64,000 bases of DNA from Phycisphaerales bacterium (GTDB lineage Bacteria; Planctomycetota; Phycisphaerae; Phycisphaerales; SM1A02). Numbering within the stretch: the first letter of the stretch is position 1; the number at the start of each line of letters is the position of its first letter. Where the stretch lies: positions 1-64,000 of the forward strand of contig JASMLR010000003.1 of assembly GCA_030748575.1 (NCBI GenBank), given 5' to 3'. Shown here piece by piece: positions 9,982-18,792 of the stretch. The translations under genes and the position numbers were made by a program. Below the pieces are notes generated by a model, which was not told where the DNA came from, did no database searches, and saw nothing but the letters and a program-made list of their open reading frames with translations.

Positions 9982-10847
9982 AACTCGGCCTACGTATCGA
10001 TGTCGATACATTTCGAGGTACGCGTGACGGGCTCCCGGCACTGCGACGGTTGCTCGATTCCCGAGGCATCCGGGCAAGCTTCTTTCTCACCGTCGGCCCG
10101 GACAACATGGGCCGACACATCTGGCGTCTTCTTCGGCCGTCATTTCTGATGAAGATGCTGCGGAGCGGGGCGCCGAACATCTACGGATGGGACATTCTGC
10201 TTCGGGGCACTCTGGGCTCCGGCCCACTCATCCACAAACGACTCAACGCCCAACTCTCAGAACTCGGTCGGGATGGGCATGAGATCGGGACCCACGCGTG
10301 GGATCACCACTGGTGGCAGGTTGCGGCCCATGTGGCAGGCAAGGATCGTCTTCAGCAGGAAATGCAGCGGGCCCACGACGCGATTGCGGATGCAGTTGGC
10401 CGGGCACCGACCTGCGCAGCGGCGCCCGGGTGGCGATGCACGCCCGACATGCTCGCGTCTCGCGAGGGACTCGGCTACACCTACGCGAGTGACTGTCGTG
10501 GTCAGGGTGTGTTTCAGCCGGACCATGGTCCGCCGCAGATCTGCGTCAACCTTCCGACCTGGGATGAGGCGGTCGGCCGAGATGGCGTCACCAATGCAAC
10601 CTTCAACACGCATCTGTTCAACTGTATGAATCGAGATGACATGGATGTGCTCACCGTTCACACCGAGACCGAAGGCGGCAGGCTGCGGCCGCTCTTTGAG
10701 GACTTCCTGGATCGTGCTGTGGCCGAGGGGATCGAATGCGTGGCACTTTCGGACCTGCTTCCGAGCACGATCGATCCCGGCGCCATGGTGCAAGGCCGCG
10801 TCGCGGGACGCGAGGGTTGGGTTGCGGTGCGGGAGGTGGCGGCATGA
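9978..10847 (+). CDS. arnD: ArnD-type polysaccharide deacetylase family deformylase
   Basis: A 289-residue NodB-homology protein that should deformylate undecaprenyl-phosphate-L-Ara4FN. Visible metal and catalytic motifs are LRIDVDTF (D8/D10), [11 protein letters not shown] for the metal histidines, and CAAAPGWRC in the substrate region. The C-terminal TVHTETEGG segment is also characteristic of ArnD. It has no clear signal peptide. The start overlaps the arnA stop as ATGA. Confidence 0.9.
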   Translation: MKLGLRIDVDTFRGTRDGLPALRRLLDSRGIRASFFLTVGPDNMGRHIWRLLRPSFLMKMLRSGAPNIYGWDILLRGTLGSGPLIHKRLNAQLSELGRDGHEIGTHAWDHHWWQVAAHVAGKDRLQQEMQRAHDAIADAVGRAPTCAAAPGWRCTPDMLASREGLGYTYASDCRGQGVFQPDHGPPQICVNLPTWDEAVGRDGVTNATFNTHLFNCMNRDDMDVLTVHTETEGGRLRPLFEDFLDRAVAEGIECVALSDLLPSTIDPGAMVQGRVAGREGWVAVREVAA

Positions 10848-12583
10848 ACCGGATGCAGACGCCCACCCTGGCGCACCAGAGGACGTTCGCCAAGACAGCG
10901 TTCTGGTGCCTGGCGCTCATGTTCATTGCGATCTACCTGATACCGCTTTCAATCCGCCCGCTGGTTGTTCCGGACGAGGCTCGGTACGGCGTGATTCCGG
11001 TCGAGATGATTGATACGGGCGAGTGGATCGTGCCGCATCTTGCCGGGATCAGATACTTCGAGAAGCCTGTGCTGGGCTACTGGATGACCGCGGTGTCCTT
11101 TCTGTGCTTCGGGGAGAACGCCTTTGCGCTCCGCCTTCCGGCAGCGTTGATGTCGGGCGTTGCAATCGTGTGCATTACGTTGTTCACTCGCAGGTGGACC
11201 GGGAGGTGGGACCTTGCGGCCCTGTCCGGGGTGGTTCTTGCGACATCTCTGGAGCCGGTCGTACTCGGAACGACCGCCGTGCTGGACGCGCCGTTTTCGG
11301 CCTGTGTGACCGCCACAGTGGTGTTCTTCTATCTCGCGACTCGAGCGCGGGGTGGCCCCAGATTCGGCTGGCTGGTTGCAGCAGGCCTTGCGTGCGGGGC
11401 GGCCTTTCTCATCAAGGGCTTCCTTGCTGTTGCGTTGCCCGGCCTGGTGCTGGCGCCCTGGCTGGCGTGGTCCGGCAAGTGGAAGGAATTGGTGACGCTG
11501 CCCTGGATACCGGCCATTGTCGCCACGCTTACAGCGGTTCCCTGGGCACTTGCGGTTCATGAGCGATCAGACGAGTACTGGAACTACTTCTTCTGGGTTG
11601 AGCATGTCCATCGGTTCACGGCCGGCGGAGAAGCGCAACATCCGGAACCATGGTGGTTCTTCCTGCCGATTATCTGCGTCGGCTTCATTCCATGGGTGTT
11701 CGCAGCGCCCTTGGCGGTACTTGGCCTGGTGCGGCGAGGCATGGCGTCAGACGAGAGCCGCCTGCTCATCTGCTGGCTCATCCTTCCCCTGGCATTCTTC
11801 TCAATCTCTTCGGGGAAGCTTCCGACCTACATTCTTCCGTGCTTCCCGCCCGCGGCTGCCCTCATGGCGGTTGGGCTGGTGGATCGATTCAGTCAGACCG
11901 GGCCGCGCCGCGGCTTCAAGGAGATGCTTCCTGGGGGTGTGCTCATTGTGCTTGGCGGGCTTGCAGTCGCTGCGGTGTTCGTGGTGCCGGTGGATCCACT
12001 CGATGGTGGCCCATGGCAGGATGGTGGGGTGTGGCGGCTTCCGGTACTCGGCGCCATGCTCATATTCTGGGGCGGCGCTGACTGGGTCTCGCAGCGAACG
12101 GACGACGGGAGGTCTCGCGTTCTGATCGGCGGTCTCGGCTCTGCCGGATTCCTTGCCATCATGTCGGCGCTCATGCCGACGGGCTGGATGACCATCGCCA
12201 AGTCACCGGTGGACTGGATGAAGCCCTGGCGTTCACTTGCGGAACGATCAACCGTGCTTGCTGGTCGCGACTTCATTCACGTTGCTCACTGGACGTGGCC
12301 TGAAGCCGAGATTCGACTCTTCGGCGAGCCGGGTGAGTTGCGGTGGGGCGTCGAGACGTTTGAAGAGCACGCAGAGGCGCACATAGAGAAGGACGAGTTC
12401 GCCGCGGTTGCGAGGGCGGCCACCCTTGAGGATCCGGTCTTGTTGATCGCCACCTTTCCAGAGTGGCGCACAAAGTGGATTGACGGGCTTGTAGAGGCGG
12501 GAGAGGTCGAAGAGCCCGCCGTCACGACCGATCGCAATGTCTATGTCGCTGTGTGGCCTGCGCAGGCCATGGAGTCACCCTGA
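10844..12583 (+). CDS. arnT: ArnT-type 4-amino-4-deoxy-L-arabinose lipid A transferase (GT39/PMT fold)
   Basis: A 579-residue polytopic membrane enzyme. After a short cytoplasmic start come the first membrane helix and the DEARYG motif, the conserved Asp-Glu of PMT-fold transferases. RYFEKPVLGYW, many hydrophobic helices and a soluble C-terminal domain of about 100 residues follow. ArnT moves L-Ara4N from undecaprenyl phosphate to lipid A phosphates on the periplasmic face, lowering negative charge and polymyxin binding. It is the last gene of the overlapping series; its start overlaps arnD by ATGA and a hairpin covers its stop. Confidence 0.9.
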   Translation: MNRMQTPTLAHQRTFAKTAFWCLALMFIAIYLIPLSIRPLVVPDEARYGVIPVEMIDTGEWIVPHLAGIRYFEKPVLGYWMTAVSFLCFGENAFALRLPAALMSGVAIVCITLFTRRWTGRWDLAALSGVVLATSLEPVVLGTTAVLDAPFSACVTATVVFFYLATRARGGPRFGWLVAAGLACGAAFLIKGFLAVALPGLVLAPWLAWSGKWKELVTLPWIPAIVATLTAVPWALAVHERSDEYWNYFFWVEHVHRFTAGGEAQHPEPWWFFLPIICVGFIPWVFAAPLAVLGLVRRGMASDESRLLICWLILPLAFFSISSGKLPTYILPCFPPAAALMAVGLVDRFSQTGPRRGFKEMLPGGVLIVLGGLAVAAVFVVPVDPLDGGPWQDGGVWRLPVLGAMLIFWGGADWVSQRTDDGRSRVLIGGLGSAGFLAIMSALMPTGWMTIAKSPVDWMKPWRSLAERSTVLAGRDFIHVAHWTWPEAEIRLFGEPGELRWGVETFEEHAEAHIEKDEFAAVARAATLEDPVLLIATFPEWRTKWIDGLVEAGEVEEPAVTTDRNVYVAVWPAQAMESP

Positions 12584-12603
12584 GGTGGATCTTCTCCTCA
12601 GGG
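12578..12603 (+). terminator. Hairpin at the end of the arn operon
   Basis: CCCTGAGG (12578-12585) pairs perfectly with CCTCAGGG (12596-12603) around a 10-nt loop and overlaps the arnT stop codon. There is no U tract, so intrinsic termination is only suspected. Confidence 0.4.
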
Positions 12604-12671
12604 GGCGGCGACTGCGTGTCCCAGGAATCCTTCCGCCGGTGTACAGCGTCCAGTTCGCTCCGTATTGCTGA

Positions 12672-12677
12672 TATGAT
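12672..12677 (+). promoter_or_regulatory. Putative -10 box (TATGAT) for the peroxiredoxin gene
   Basis: TATGAT lies 47 nt before ATG 12725, followed by a GC-rich leader and a Shine-Dalgarno. No clear -35 box is visible. The 140 bases before the gene otherwise hold only the upstream hairpin. Confidence 0.35.
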
Positions 12678-12724
12678 CCCCGCCCGCTCCCGGAGTGGGG
12701 GGAGTCGAAAGAGGATCCCGTCGA

Positions 12725-13345
12725 ATGACCGACTGCTGTAACACTGGCCTCAATGTGCTCGTCACCCGCGAAGCTCCGGACTTCACGGCCCAGGCCGTCA
12801 TGGCTGATGGCTCCATTGGCGAACTGACGTTGTCGGCGCTTCGGGGCAAGTATGTTGTCGTCTTCTTCTGGCCACTGGACAACACGTTTGTCTGCCCCAC
12901 GGAGATCATCGCGTTCCATAATCGCCTTGAGAAGTTCAAGGAGAGGGGTTGTGATGTCGTTGGCGTGAGTATCGACTCCGTCTTCTCACACATCGCATGG
13001 CGTAACACGGCGGTGGAGGACGGCGGCATCGGGCCGGTCGGCTTCCCCATGGTGTCGGATCTCAAGCAGGAGATCTGCGCTGCGTGGGGGATCCAGCACG
13101 CCAATGGCCCGGCGCTTCGTGGGACGTTTCTCCTGGACAAGGACGGCGTGGTCAGGCATCAGGTCGTCAACGATCTCCCGCTCGGTCGCAACGTCGACGA
13201 GGCACTTCGAATGGTGGATGCGCTGGCCTTCTTCGAGGCTAATGGAGAGGTGTGTCCTGCCGGCTGGACACAGGGCGAAGACGCCATGACACCGAATGCC
13301 GAAGGCGTAGCCGACTATCTGGCCACCAAGGCTGGTTCGCTCTGA
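12725..13345 (+). CDS. Typical 2-Cys peroxiredoxin (AhpC/TSA family)
   Basis: A 206-residue thioredoxin-fold peroxidase that reduces hydrogen peroxide and organic hydroperoxides in the cytoplasm. The peroxidatic Cys lies in FVCPTEI with the preceding Pro/Thr of the active site, the conserved Arg in GPALRGTFLL, and the resolving Cys in GEVCPAGW, so it belongs to the typical 2-Cys (AhpC/Prx1) group. ATG 12725 lies behind AGAGGA. No ahpF reductase is adjacent. It converges with the next gene, leaving one base between stop codons. Confidence 0.92.
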   Translation: MTDCCNTGLNVLVTREAPDFTAQAVMADGSIGELTLSALRGKYVVVFFWPLDNTFVCPTEIIAFHNRLEKFKERGCDVVGVSIDSVFSHIAWRNTAVEDGGIGPVGFPMVSDLKQEICAAWGIQHANGPALRGTFLLDKDGVVRHQVVNDLPLGRNVDEALRMVDALAFFEANGEVCPAGWTQGEDAMTPNAEGVADYLATKAGSL

Positions 13346-13346
13346 T

Positions 13347-14183
13347 TCACTGATCGACCCGGCGTGCTTCCTGAATCTTGAGTTGGATGTGCCAGTAGTA
13401 CTGCGCCTTCAGTTTCGCAAAGACGAAGCCTGCCCGTCCATCCAGAAACCCCTTCTTGAGAAAGTAGGAGAGGATGAAGTACGCGGCGGGAAACCATCGC
13501 TTCTCGATGCGCCGATACTTTGATCGTTGACGGCTCGTGAGCGCCGACCAGGCAGGACTTCCCTGTGGCCCGAGTGCGAGGTAGCGGCGAGCCTCCCACG
13601 ACGAATAGTCGTTGTGCTTTCCAAGGTAGGACTCAAGGCCCCGCCGATCGTCATGGTCGATCGGGGCGTGGATCGTTCCGACTGGCCCGTCGAGCACGGG
13701 GTGCTCATGGATCTCCATGTCGAGGTGGCTCCACCGATCCTCATCGATTCGTTCGTATCGCCCGGCATCCGGCCTGAACAGGGCCAGTTTGGCAAATGGG
13801 TCTCCGTGGCGGAGGAAGCGTCCCTGAAACCAATTGTGGAACGTCAACCAGTACCCGAGATTCGTCGTCGACCGGACGGCCTTGTCAACTTCGTCACAGA
13901 AGGCGTCCGTGATGAACTCATCGGCGTCGAGGAAGAGAACCCAATCCGTTTCAAGCGTGTGGTTGTCGAGAAACCAGTTGCGCTTCTTGGGGAACTTGCC
14001 ATTCCAGCGGAACTGCACGACTTCGGCACCACAATCCGCAGCCACCTGATCGGTACCGTCATCGCTTCCTGAGTCGACAACGTAGACCTTCGCAAATCGG
14101 GAGAGGCGTTCGAGGCAACGAGGAAGATTCTTCGCCTCGTTCTTAACCGGAACCACGACACTGACGGGAATCGGTTCGCTCAT
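13347..14183 (-). CDS. Glycosyltransferase family 2 protein (WaaE/KdtX-like)
   Basis: A 278-residue GT-A enzyme. SVVVPVKNEAKNL opens the fold, VVDSGSDDGT binds the nucleotide, and FLDADEFITD carries the DXD/E metal site. The lengths and the C-terminal KLKAQYYWHIQLKIQE amphipathic end resemble WaaE/KdtX-like lipopolysaccharide core glucosyltransferases. The substrate is not determined by the sequence, but an envelope glycan role fits the neighbourhood. ATG 14183 has AGGAG 7 nt upstream; the longer open frame has no signal. Confidence 0.82.
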   Translation of the reverse strand: MSEPIPVSVVVPVKNEAKNLPRCLERLSRFAKVYVVDSGSDDGTDQVAADCGAEVVQFRWNGKFPKKRNWFLDNHTLETDWVLFLDADEFITDAFCDEVDKAVRSTTNLGYWLTFHNWFQGRFLRHGDPFAKLALFRPDAGRYERIDEDRWSHLDMEIHEHPVLDGPVGTIHAPIDHDDRRGLESYLGKHNDYSSWEARRYLALGPQGSPAWSALTSRQRSKYRRIEKRWFPAAYFILSYFLKKGFLDGRAGFVFAKLKAQYYWHIQLKIQEARRVDQ

Positions 14184-14220
14184 GGGTGCTCCTGGCGGGG
14201 AGCGGGGATGGTACCGCACG

Positions 14221-14251
14221 CGGCCTCCTCGCCCCGATGGCGAGGAGGCCG
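14221..14251 (-). terminator. Strong hairpin downstream of the chitinase gene
   Basis: A perfect 13-bp stem (14221-14233 with 14239-14251) with a 5-nt loop lies 23 nt after the chitinase stop and before the glycosyltransferase start. It is GC-rich and lacks a U tract. It would separate the two minus-strand genes. Confidence 0.6.
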
Positions 14252-14273
14252 GTGGCGGCATGCCGGCGTCGGG

Positions 14274-17200
14274 TCAGGGCTGAGTCAAGCCCGTGTGGAT
14301 GACGTCGAGCAGCGTCTCATTGCGGTCGGCGGTGATCTCCCAGAACATCACGCCGCCGAGGTCGAGCGACTGGACGTGATCAATCTTGTGCCCCATCGAC
14401 TCGGCATCGTCGTAGGAGATGAAGTGTCCGCCGTGTTCGGTCGCGCTGTAGAGCCAGGGCACCTTGGCGACGTTGTCCCAGTGGCGGACATAGGCGCCAC
14501 TCGAAACGAACTGCTCGAGTTCGGTGAAGTCGTTGACGCCCGTCGCGCCGCTGGACCAGTCGTCCCACGTTCCCGGAGGGACGCTTGAGGCCGACTGGAA
14601 GAGGCCGCCGCCTGAAGCGGAGACGCCACCCCAGCCGCGGCCATAGAAGGGCACACCCATCACGATCTTGTCGCTGTCCACGCCCGCATCCAGCCAAGCC
14701 TGAACAGAGGCGGCGGCGTTGTATCGAAGCCTGACGTCCTCATTGGATGATGGGTTGTTTGGATTGGCGTGCAGGCCTGAGTGATGACCCGTAATGGAGA
14801 GGTCCCAGGCGCCCATGAAGTCGTACGACATGGTGTTGACCCAGTCGCAGACCTCAGCGATTTCGGCGAGCTCATAGTTCTCGAGTTTGTCCACGCCGCC
14901 GGCGGCCGCGATGGTCAGCAGATAGTCCCGTCCGTCGGCAGCCGCGGCCGCGTCGAGTTGGGTCCGGAGTTCCTGGAGCAACAAGGTGTAGTTCTCACGA
15001 TCCTCCGGGCGGTATGTGTTGCTCGAGAGGCCGCAACACACCGGGTACTCCCAGTCGAGATCGACGCCGTCAAAGTTGTACGTTCGAATGAAGTCGACGC
15101 AGGACTGTGCAAAGACGAATCGTGCGGCCTCGGTGGCCGCGACATCGCTGAAGCGGCCGGACCACGTCCATCCGCCCACCGAGATAAGCGTCTTCAGATG
15201 GGGGTGGGCAGCCTTCAGCACGTTGTTGATCTGGTTGTAGGTGCCGCGGTAGGGCTGATCCCAACTGTCGCCTTCGTAGTACTTGTCGATGGCGGCATAT
15301 GGGTCGCCGATGGCAATGGTGCCGTCTTCGCCAATGTTCGCAAAGGCGTAGTTCAGGTGCGTGATCTTGTCAGCGGGAATATCTGCCGGTTGGTAGTCCC
15401 GTCCGTAGATGCCCCACTCAATGTAGTAGGCGACGATGCGATCGTCAGGATCGACGGGACCGCCGCCGCCGTCGCCGCCGCCGTCGCCGCCGCCGTCACC
15501 ACCACCGCCGTCGCCGCCGTCGCCACCGCCGTCGCCGCCGTCACCGCCGCCGCCGTCGCCGCCGTCGCCACCGCCGTCACCGCCGCCGCCGTCGCCACCG
15601 CCGCTACCGTCGGCGCATGGGCCCCAGAACTCAAGGATGCGCATCAGGTCATTGGCATCGACCTCGCCGTTGGCGTCAAAGTCAGCCGGGCAGGCCTGAC
15701 CTGCCGGGCATGGACCCCAGAGGGAGACCAGCGCCAGCACATCGTCGATGTCGACGATCCCATTCCCGGAGAGGTCCTGATCGCACACGGCGTCACCGGC
15801 GTCGTTGCCGCCCGATCGCATGACCGGATCCTGGAGGTAGCGTTGGACCTTCGTGATCCACCATCCTCCATCGGTCGGTTCGCCGGCAGAGGTGTCGCTC
15901 CGTGGTGTTCCCTGCGTACTTGAGCCGACACCCGCACCGAACAGGACCGCAAGCACGCCTGCGTCCGCGACGTCCTGCATGTGCGATGCCCAGGTCACAG
16001 AGTTCCCGTCGACCTGTACGCCAGCGTCGTTGGATGCATTGGCGGCGAAGTGCGCCAGACGATCGCCGGAGACATCGAATGTGTCGCCCAGAAAGAACGT
16101 CCCGGCCGAGTCCTCATAGTGCTGGTGCGTGTTGTCCAGGATGGGGAAGGGCGATCCGCTCGAATCGACGGCATGGCTTTCATTGATGTGGCCGACGGGA
16201 ATCTGCCACAGCACCGTTGGACAACTGCCAGCCTCGCCGACAGCCTGAGTGACGGCCAGGTAGTTCAGCCAGTGGTCGTTGTTCCAGAACCACGCGGATG
16301 AGGCAGGATCGGTTGCGGCCGAGGCAGACGTTCCTCCGGCATCAAGTCCATACTTGTCGAGCGAGATGAAATCGGCTCCGTGCCGCATCACACCTGCGTC
16401 GACGTACCACTGGGCCATCGCTGCGGCCTCGGCTTCGATGGCAGCGCGGCCAGCGTCGATGCCCATGGAGTCACTGAGATGCACCAGCCCGGTCCCGGGA
16501 ATGCCGATGCCCGTGTGCCCGCCTGGCGGCGAGGCCCACAGATTGAACTGCCAGCCGAAGATGGCATTGGAAAGATCGCGCTGAATGATGTAGTTCACTG
16601 CTTCCACGAATCCATCGATCGAATTGGAAAAGGCCGGGTCTTCCCCCTGAGTCAGGATGGCGCTGCCGTCAAATCCCGTGGCTGAATAGGCCGAGTCGAC
16701 TTGAGGCGATCCAGTTACACCGACGGACCACTCGGACTGCGTCGGTGACAGGCCGGCCTGCGCGAAGTAGCCGAGCAGGTCGGGCTCAATCACGATCATG
16801 ACGGGCCACCCATCGGCAGTCTCTTCGCGGGCAATGTCGAGCATCAGATCGAGATCGCGCCAGTACGCGGCCATGTACTCGGGGTCAAACAAATGCTCAC
16901 TATTGGTCCAATAGGACTCGCCGCCGTCCGGAACGTTGTACCAGACGAAGCACGGAATCATGCCCAACTGTCGACTGTTGCGGATGTAGGAACGAACACG
17001 GCCTCCCGGCTCGTCCGACCACGTACGCCACCCGGTGTACGGGCCGCCATTGATGTAGATGTATCTGACGTCAACGCGGCGGTTCTCGTCTTCGTCGCCA
17101 AAGTCGCGAAAGAATGCAAGGTGCGACGCGGCGTCTTCACTCACGCTGCCCACTGCAAGATGATCGGGAAGCCCCGGCATGGACCCGTCCTCATGGAGCA

Positions 17201-17870
17201 CGGCGATGCCGAGCCAGATCCGCTCGCCGGATGAAGCATCCTCCACCCGGATGGATGCGAAGCCGGGCGCGGTCGCCTCAATATGCAGGCTCCCGCCGAC
17301 GATGTCGGCATGTGCCACCTCCGGGGCGCTACTGGCAGCAGATGCGGAACTCGCTTGGACGTTTTCAAGCGGGATCTCGACTCCGCCCACCGAGACAACG
17401 ATCGACTCGACGCCCGAGGCAATGCCGCCAAATGCAGCCCCGCCCGAGTTGTCACCTCCGGAACCACCATCCCCACTGCTGCCATCCGCCGCCTCGATCT
17501 CGGCAGCGACGCCATTGAACAGCACGCCGCCGAATGCGGGAGGCCACCCGCCCGAGGCGGTCAGCCCGATCTCGCAGGATGCACCGGGTTCAATGTTGCC
17601 GTTCCAGGACGCGTTTGAAATCGTGGTGACCCCGTCCAGCACCGTCATGGTGCCGTTCCATACGCTCTCGATGTCGGGGCCTGAGGTCCAGGAGAGGGTC
17701 CAGCCATCGATGGGGGCATCGGGTTCAGGATTGGAGATGGTCAGGGCCGCGGTGTACCCGCCGGACCAGCCGGATGACATCGCAATGTCGATCTGAGGGC
17801 CGGCGAGGGCGGGCCCGACGGCTGCGGCCAGAAAGAGCGATATCCGACGACAAGCAATGGGGGGCAACAT
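14274..17870 (-). CDS. Secreted multidomain chitinase: CBM2-like, TIM-barrel-like module, dockerin-like, acidic linker, GH18
   Basis: A 1198-residue secreted protein with signal peptide 1-23. Residues about 25-127 form a CBM2-like carbohydrate-binding module with Trp residues at typical positions. About 235-670 is a large unassigned domain with VIEPDLLGYF, reminiscent of the Asp in GH6-type barrels but not clearly a member. About 695-750 is a dockerin-like pair of Ca-binding loops (DLSGNGIVDIDD and DFDANGEVDANDL). A Gly/Asp linker of about 50 residues follows. The C-terminus (about 806-1198) is GH18 with FDGVDLDWEYP carrying the catalytic DxxDxDxE. It should hydrolyse chitin or related beta-1,4 glycans outside the cell. 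ATG 17870 has AAGGAGG upstream. Confidence 0.9.
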   Translation of the reverse strand: MLPPIACRRISLFLAAAVGPALAGPQIDIAMSSGWSGGYTAALTISNPEPDAPIDGWTLSWTSGPDIESVWNGTMTVLDGVTTISNASWNGNIEPGASCEIGLTASGGWPPAFGGVLFNGVAAEIEAADGSSGDGGSGGDNSGGAAFGGIASGVESIVVSVGGVEIPLENVQASSASAASSAPEVAHADIVGGSLHIEATAPGFASIRVEDASSGERIWLGIAVLHEDGSMPGLPDHLAVGSVSEDAASHLAFFRDFGDEDENRRVDVRYIYINGGPYTGWRTWSDEPGGRVRSYIRNSRQLGMIPCFVWYNVPDGGESYWTNSEHLFDPEYMAAYWRDLDLMLDIAREETADGWPVMIVIEPDLLGYFAQAGLSPTQSEWSVGVTGSPQVDSAYSATGFDGSAILTQGEDPAFSNSIDGFVEAVNYIIQRDLSNAIFGWQFNLWASPPGGHTGIGIPGTGLVHLSDSMGIDAGRAAIEAEAAAMAQWYVDAGVMRHGADFISLDKYGLDAGGTSASAATDPASSAWFWNNDHWLNYLAVTQAVGEAGSCPTVLWQIPVGHINESHAVDSSGSPFPILDNTHQHYEDSAGTFFLGDTFDVSGDRLAHFAANASNDAGVQVDGNSVTWASHMQDVADAGVLAVLFGAGVGSSTQGTPRSDTSAGEPTDGGWWITKVQRYLQDPVMRSGGNDAGDAVCDQDLSGNGIVDIDDVLALVSLWGPCPAGQACPADFDANGEVDANDLMRILEFWGPCADGSGGGDGGGGDGGGDGGDGGGGDGGDGGGDGGDGGGGDGGGDGGGDGGGGPVDPDDRIVAYYIEWGIYGRDYQPADIPADKITHLNYAFANIGEDGTIAIGDPYAAIDKYYEGDSWDQPYRGTYNQINNVLKAAHPHLKTLISVGGWTWSGRFSDVAATEAARFVFAQSCVDFIRTYNFDGVDLDWEYPVCCGLSSNTYRPEDRENYTLLLQELRTQLDAAAAADGRDYLLTIAAAGGVDKLENYELAEIAEVCDWVNTMSYDFMGAWDLSITGHHSGLHANPNNPSSNEDVRLRYNAAASVQAWLDAGVDSDKIVMGVPFYGRGWGGVSASGGGLFQSASSVPPGTWDDWSSGATGVNDFTELEQFVSSGAYVRHWDNVAKVPWLYSATEHGGHFISYDDAESMGHKIDHVQSLDLGGVMFWEITADRNETLLDVIHTGLTQP
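15455..15605 (-). repeat. In-frame Gly-Gly-Asp codon repeat within the chitinase linker
   Basis: About 150 bp of GGC/GGT and GAC/GAT codons, with units of 6, 9 and 12 nt, encode a flexible acidic linker before GH18. It is a tract prone to slippage and assembly error. Confidence 0.85.
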
Positions 17871-18031
17871 GCGGTGGACCTCCTTGAGGCGAAACTCGCC
17901 CACGATGGGCCGAGGATGGCCAAAGGGAGGTCTACGATCTTCTGGCCGGCTCGGGTTCATAGATCTTGGCTCATTGTTGATCCTGCAGCGTTCGGAGCCA
18001 CCAAACGGCCTTGGGGGACCGCAGAGCCCCG

Positions 18032-18037
18032 TATGAT
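18032..18037 (+). promoter_or_regulatory. Putative -10 box (GTATGAT) for the SGNH hydrolase cluster
   Basis: TATGAT preceded by G lies 44 nt upstream of ATG 18082, with TTGGGG 15 nt before it as a weak -35. It lies in the 211-bp divergent region between the chitinase and the SGNH gene, where I see no gene. Confidence 0.4.
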
Positions 18038-18081
18038 CGCGCAACCCCGGAAACTCATACGGCCCGCCGTTTGGAGGCGAC

Positions 18082-18792
18082 ATGATCTCAGCCATGCTCA
18101 TTGCAACGCTTACCTGCACGTCTTCGGGTCCCGCTACCACCGCTCAGCCTCGCGATGGATGGCACGCTGAGCGGCACGATCACATCAACGCCGTCGTTGC
18201 CGCGCAGCGAGGCGAGGTTGATCTTGTGTTTGTCGGAGATTCCATCACGCAGGGGTGGGAAGGGGCGGGCAAGTCCGTCTGGGACCGGTACTACGGTGAT
18301 CGCCGTGCCGTCAACCTTGGCATCAGTGGGGATCGGACCGAGCACGTGCTCTGGCGGCTTGACCATGGCAATCTGGCGGGCATCACGCCGCGGGTCGCCG
18401 TTGTCATGATTGGCACCAACAACATCGGCCACGGGACACACGAGACGTCCGAAGTGCTTGCGGGTGTTCGCCAGGTGGTGGAACGCATCAGGGCCATCTC
18501 GCCCGAAACACGCGTACTGCTGCTGGACATCTTTCCTCGCGGGCGATCATTCAATGCCGGGCGTGGCCGCATCCTGCAGATCAACCAGGCGCTTTCCAGA
18601 ATGCATGACGGTGATCATGTCGTCTTTCTCCCGATCGGCGCAGCCTTCATCGAGTCGGACGGATCGATCGACCCGGCGGTCATGCCGGACGCCCTGCATC
18701 TTTCCGAAGAGGGGTATCGGCGGTGGGCCGAAGCCATGGAGCCTGCGCTCGTGGACATGCTCGCGGCGGCACCTGAGACGGACGCGTCATGA
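18082..18792 (+). CDS. SGNH/GDSL hydrolase (PAF-acetylhydrolase-like)
   Basis: A 236-residue protein with the four SGNH blocks: VFVGDSITQGW with nucleophile Ser, GISGDRTEH with oxyanion Gly, MIGTNNIG with Asn, and DALHLSEEGY with the Asp-His pair. The N-terminus (MISAMLIATLTC) may be a short signal peptide. Such enzymes are esterases or acetylhydrolases acting on lipids or glycans; here a secreted glycan deacetylase is plausible but unproven. GGAGG precedes the ATG. It is the first gene of a series with 4-nt overlaps ending with rmlA. Confidence 0.87.
   Translation: MISAMLIATLTCTSSGPATTAQPRDGWHAERHDHINAVVAAQRGEVDLVFVGDSITQGWEGAGKSVWDRYYGDRRAVNLGISGDRTEHVLWRLDHGNLAGITPRVAVVMIGTNNIGHGTHETSEVLAGVRQVVERIRAISPETRVLLLDIFPRGRSFNAGRGRILQINQALSRMHDGDHVVFLPIGAAFIESDGSIDPAVMPDALHLSEEGYRRWAEAMEPALVDMLAAAPETDAS

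Noticed and set aside
15455-15605. Regular short repeats that could be mistaken for a CRISPR array or VNTR
   Set aside because: They are in-frame Gly/Asp codons inside the chitinase gene, units are 6-12 bp without unique spacers.
14781-15923. 380-residue plus-strand frame opposite the chitinase
   Set aside because: Ala/Val/Thr runs come from the antisense of the Gly/Asp repeat; no independent evidence of coding.
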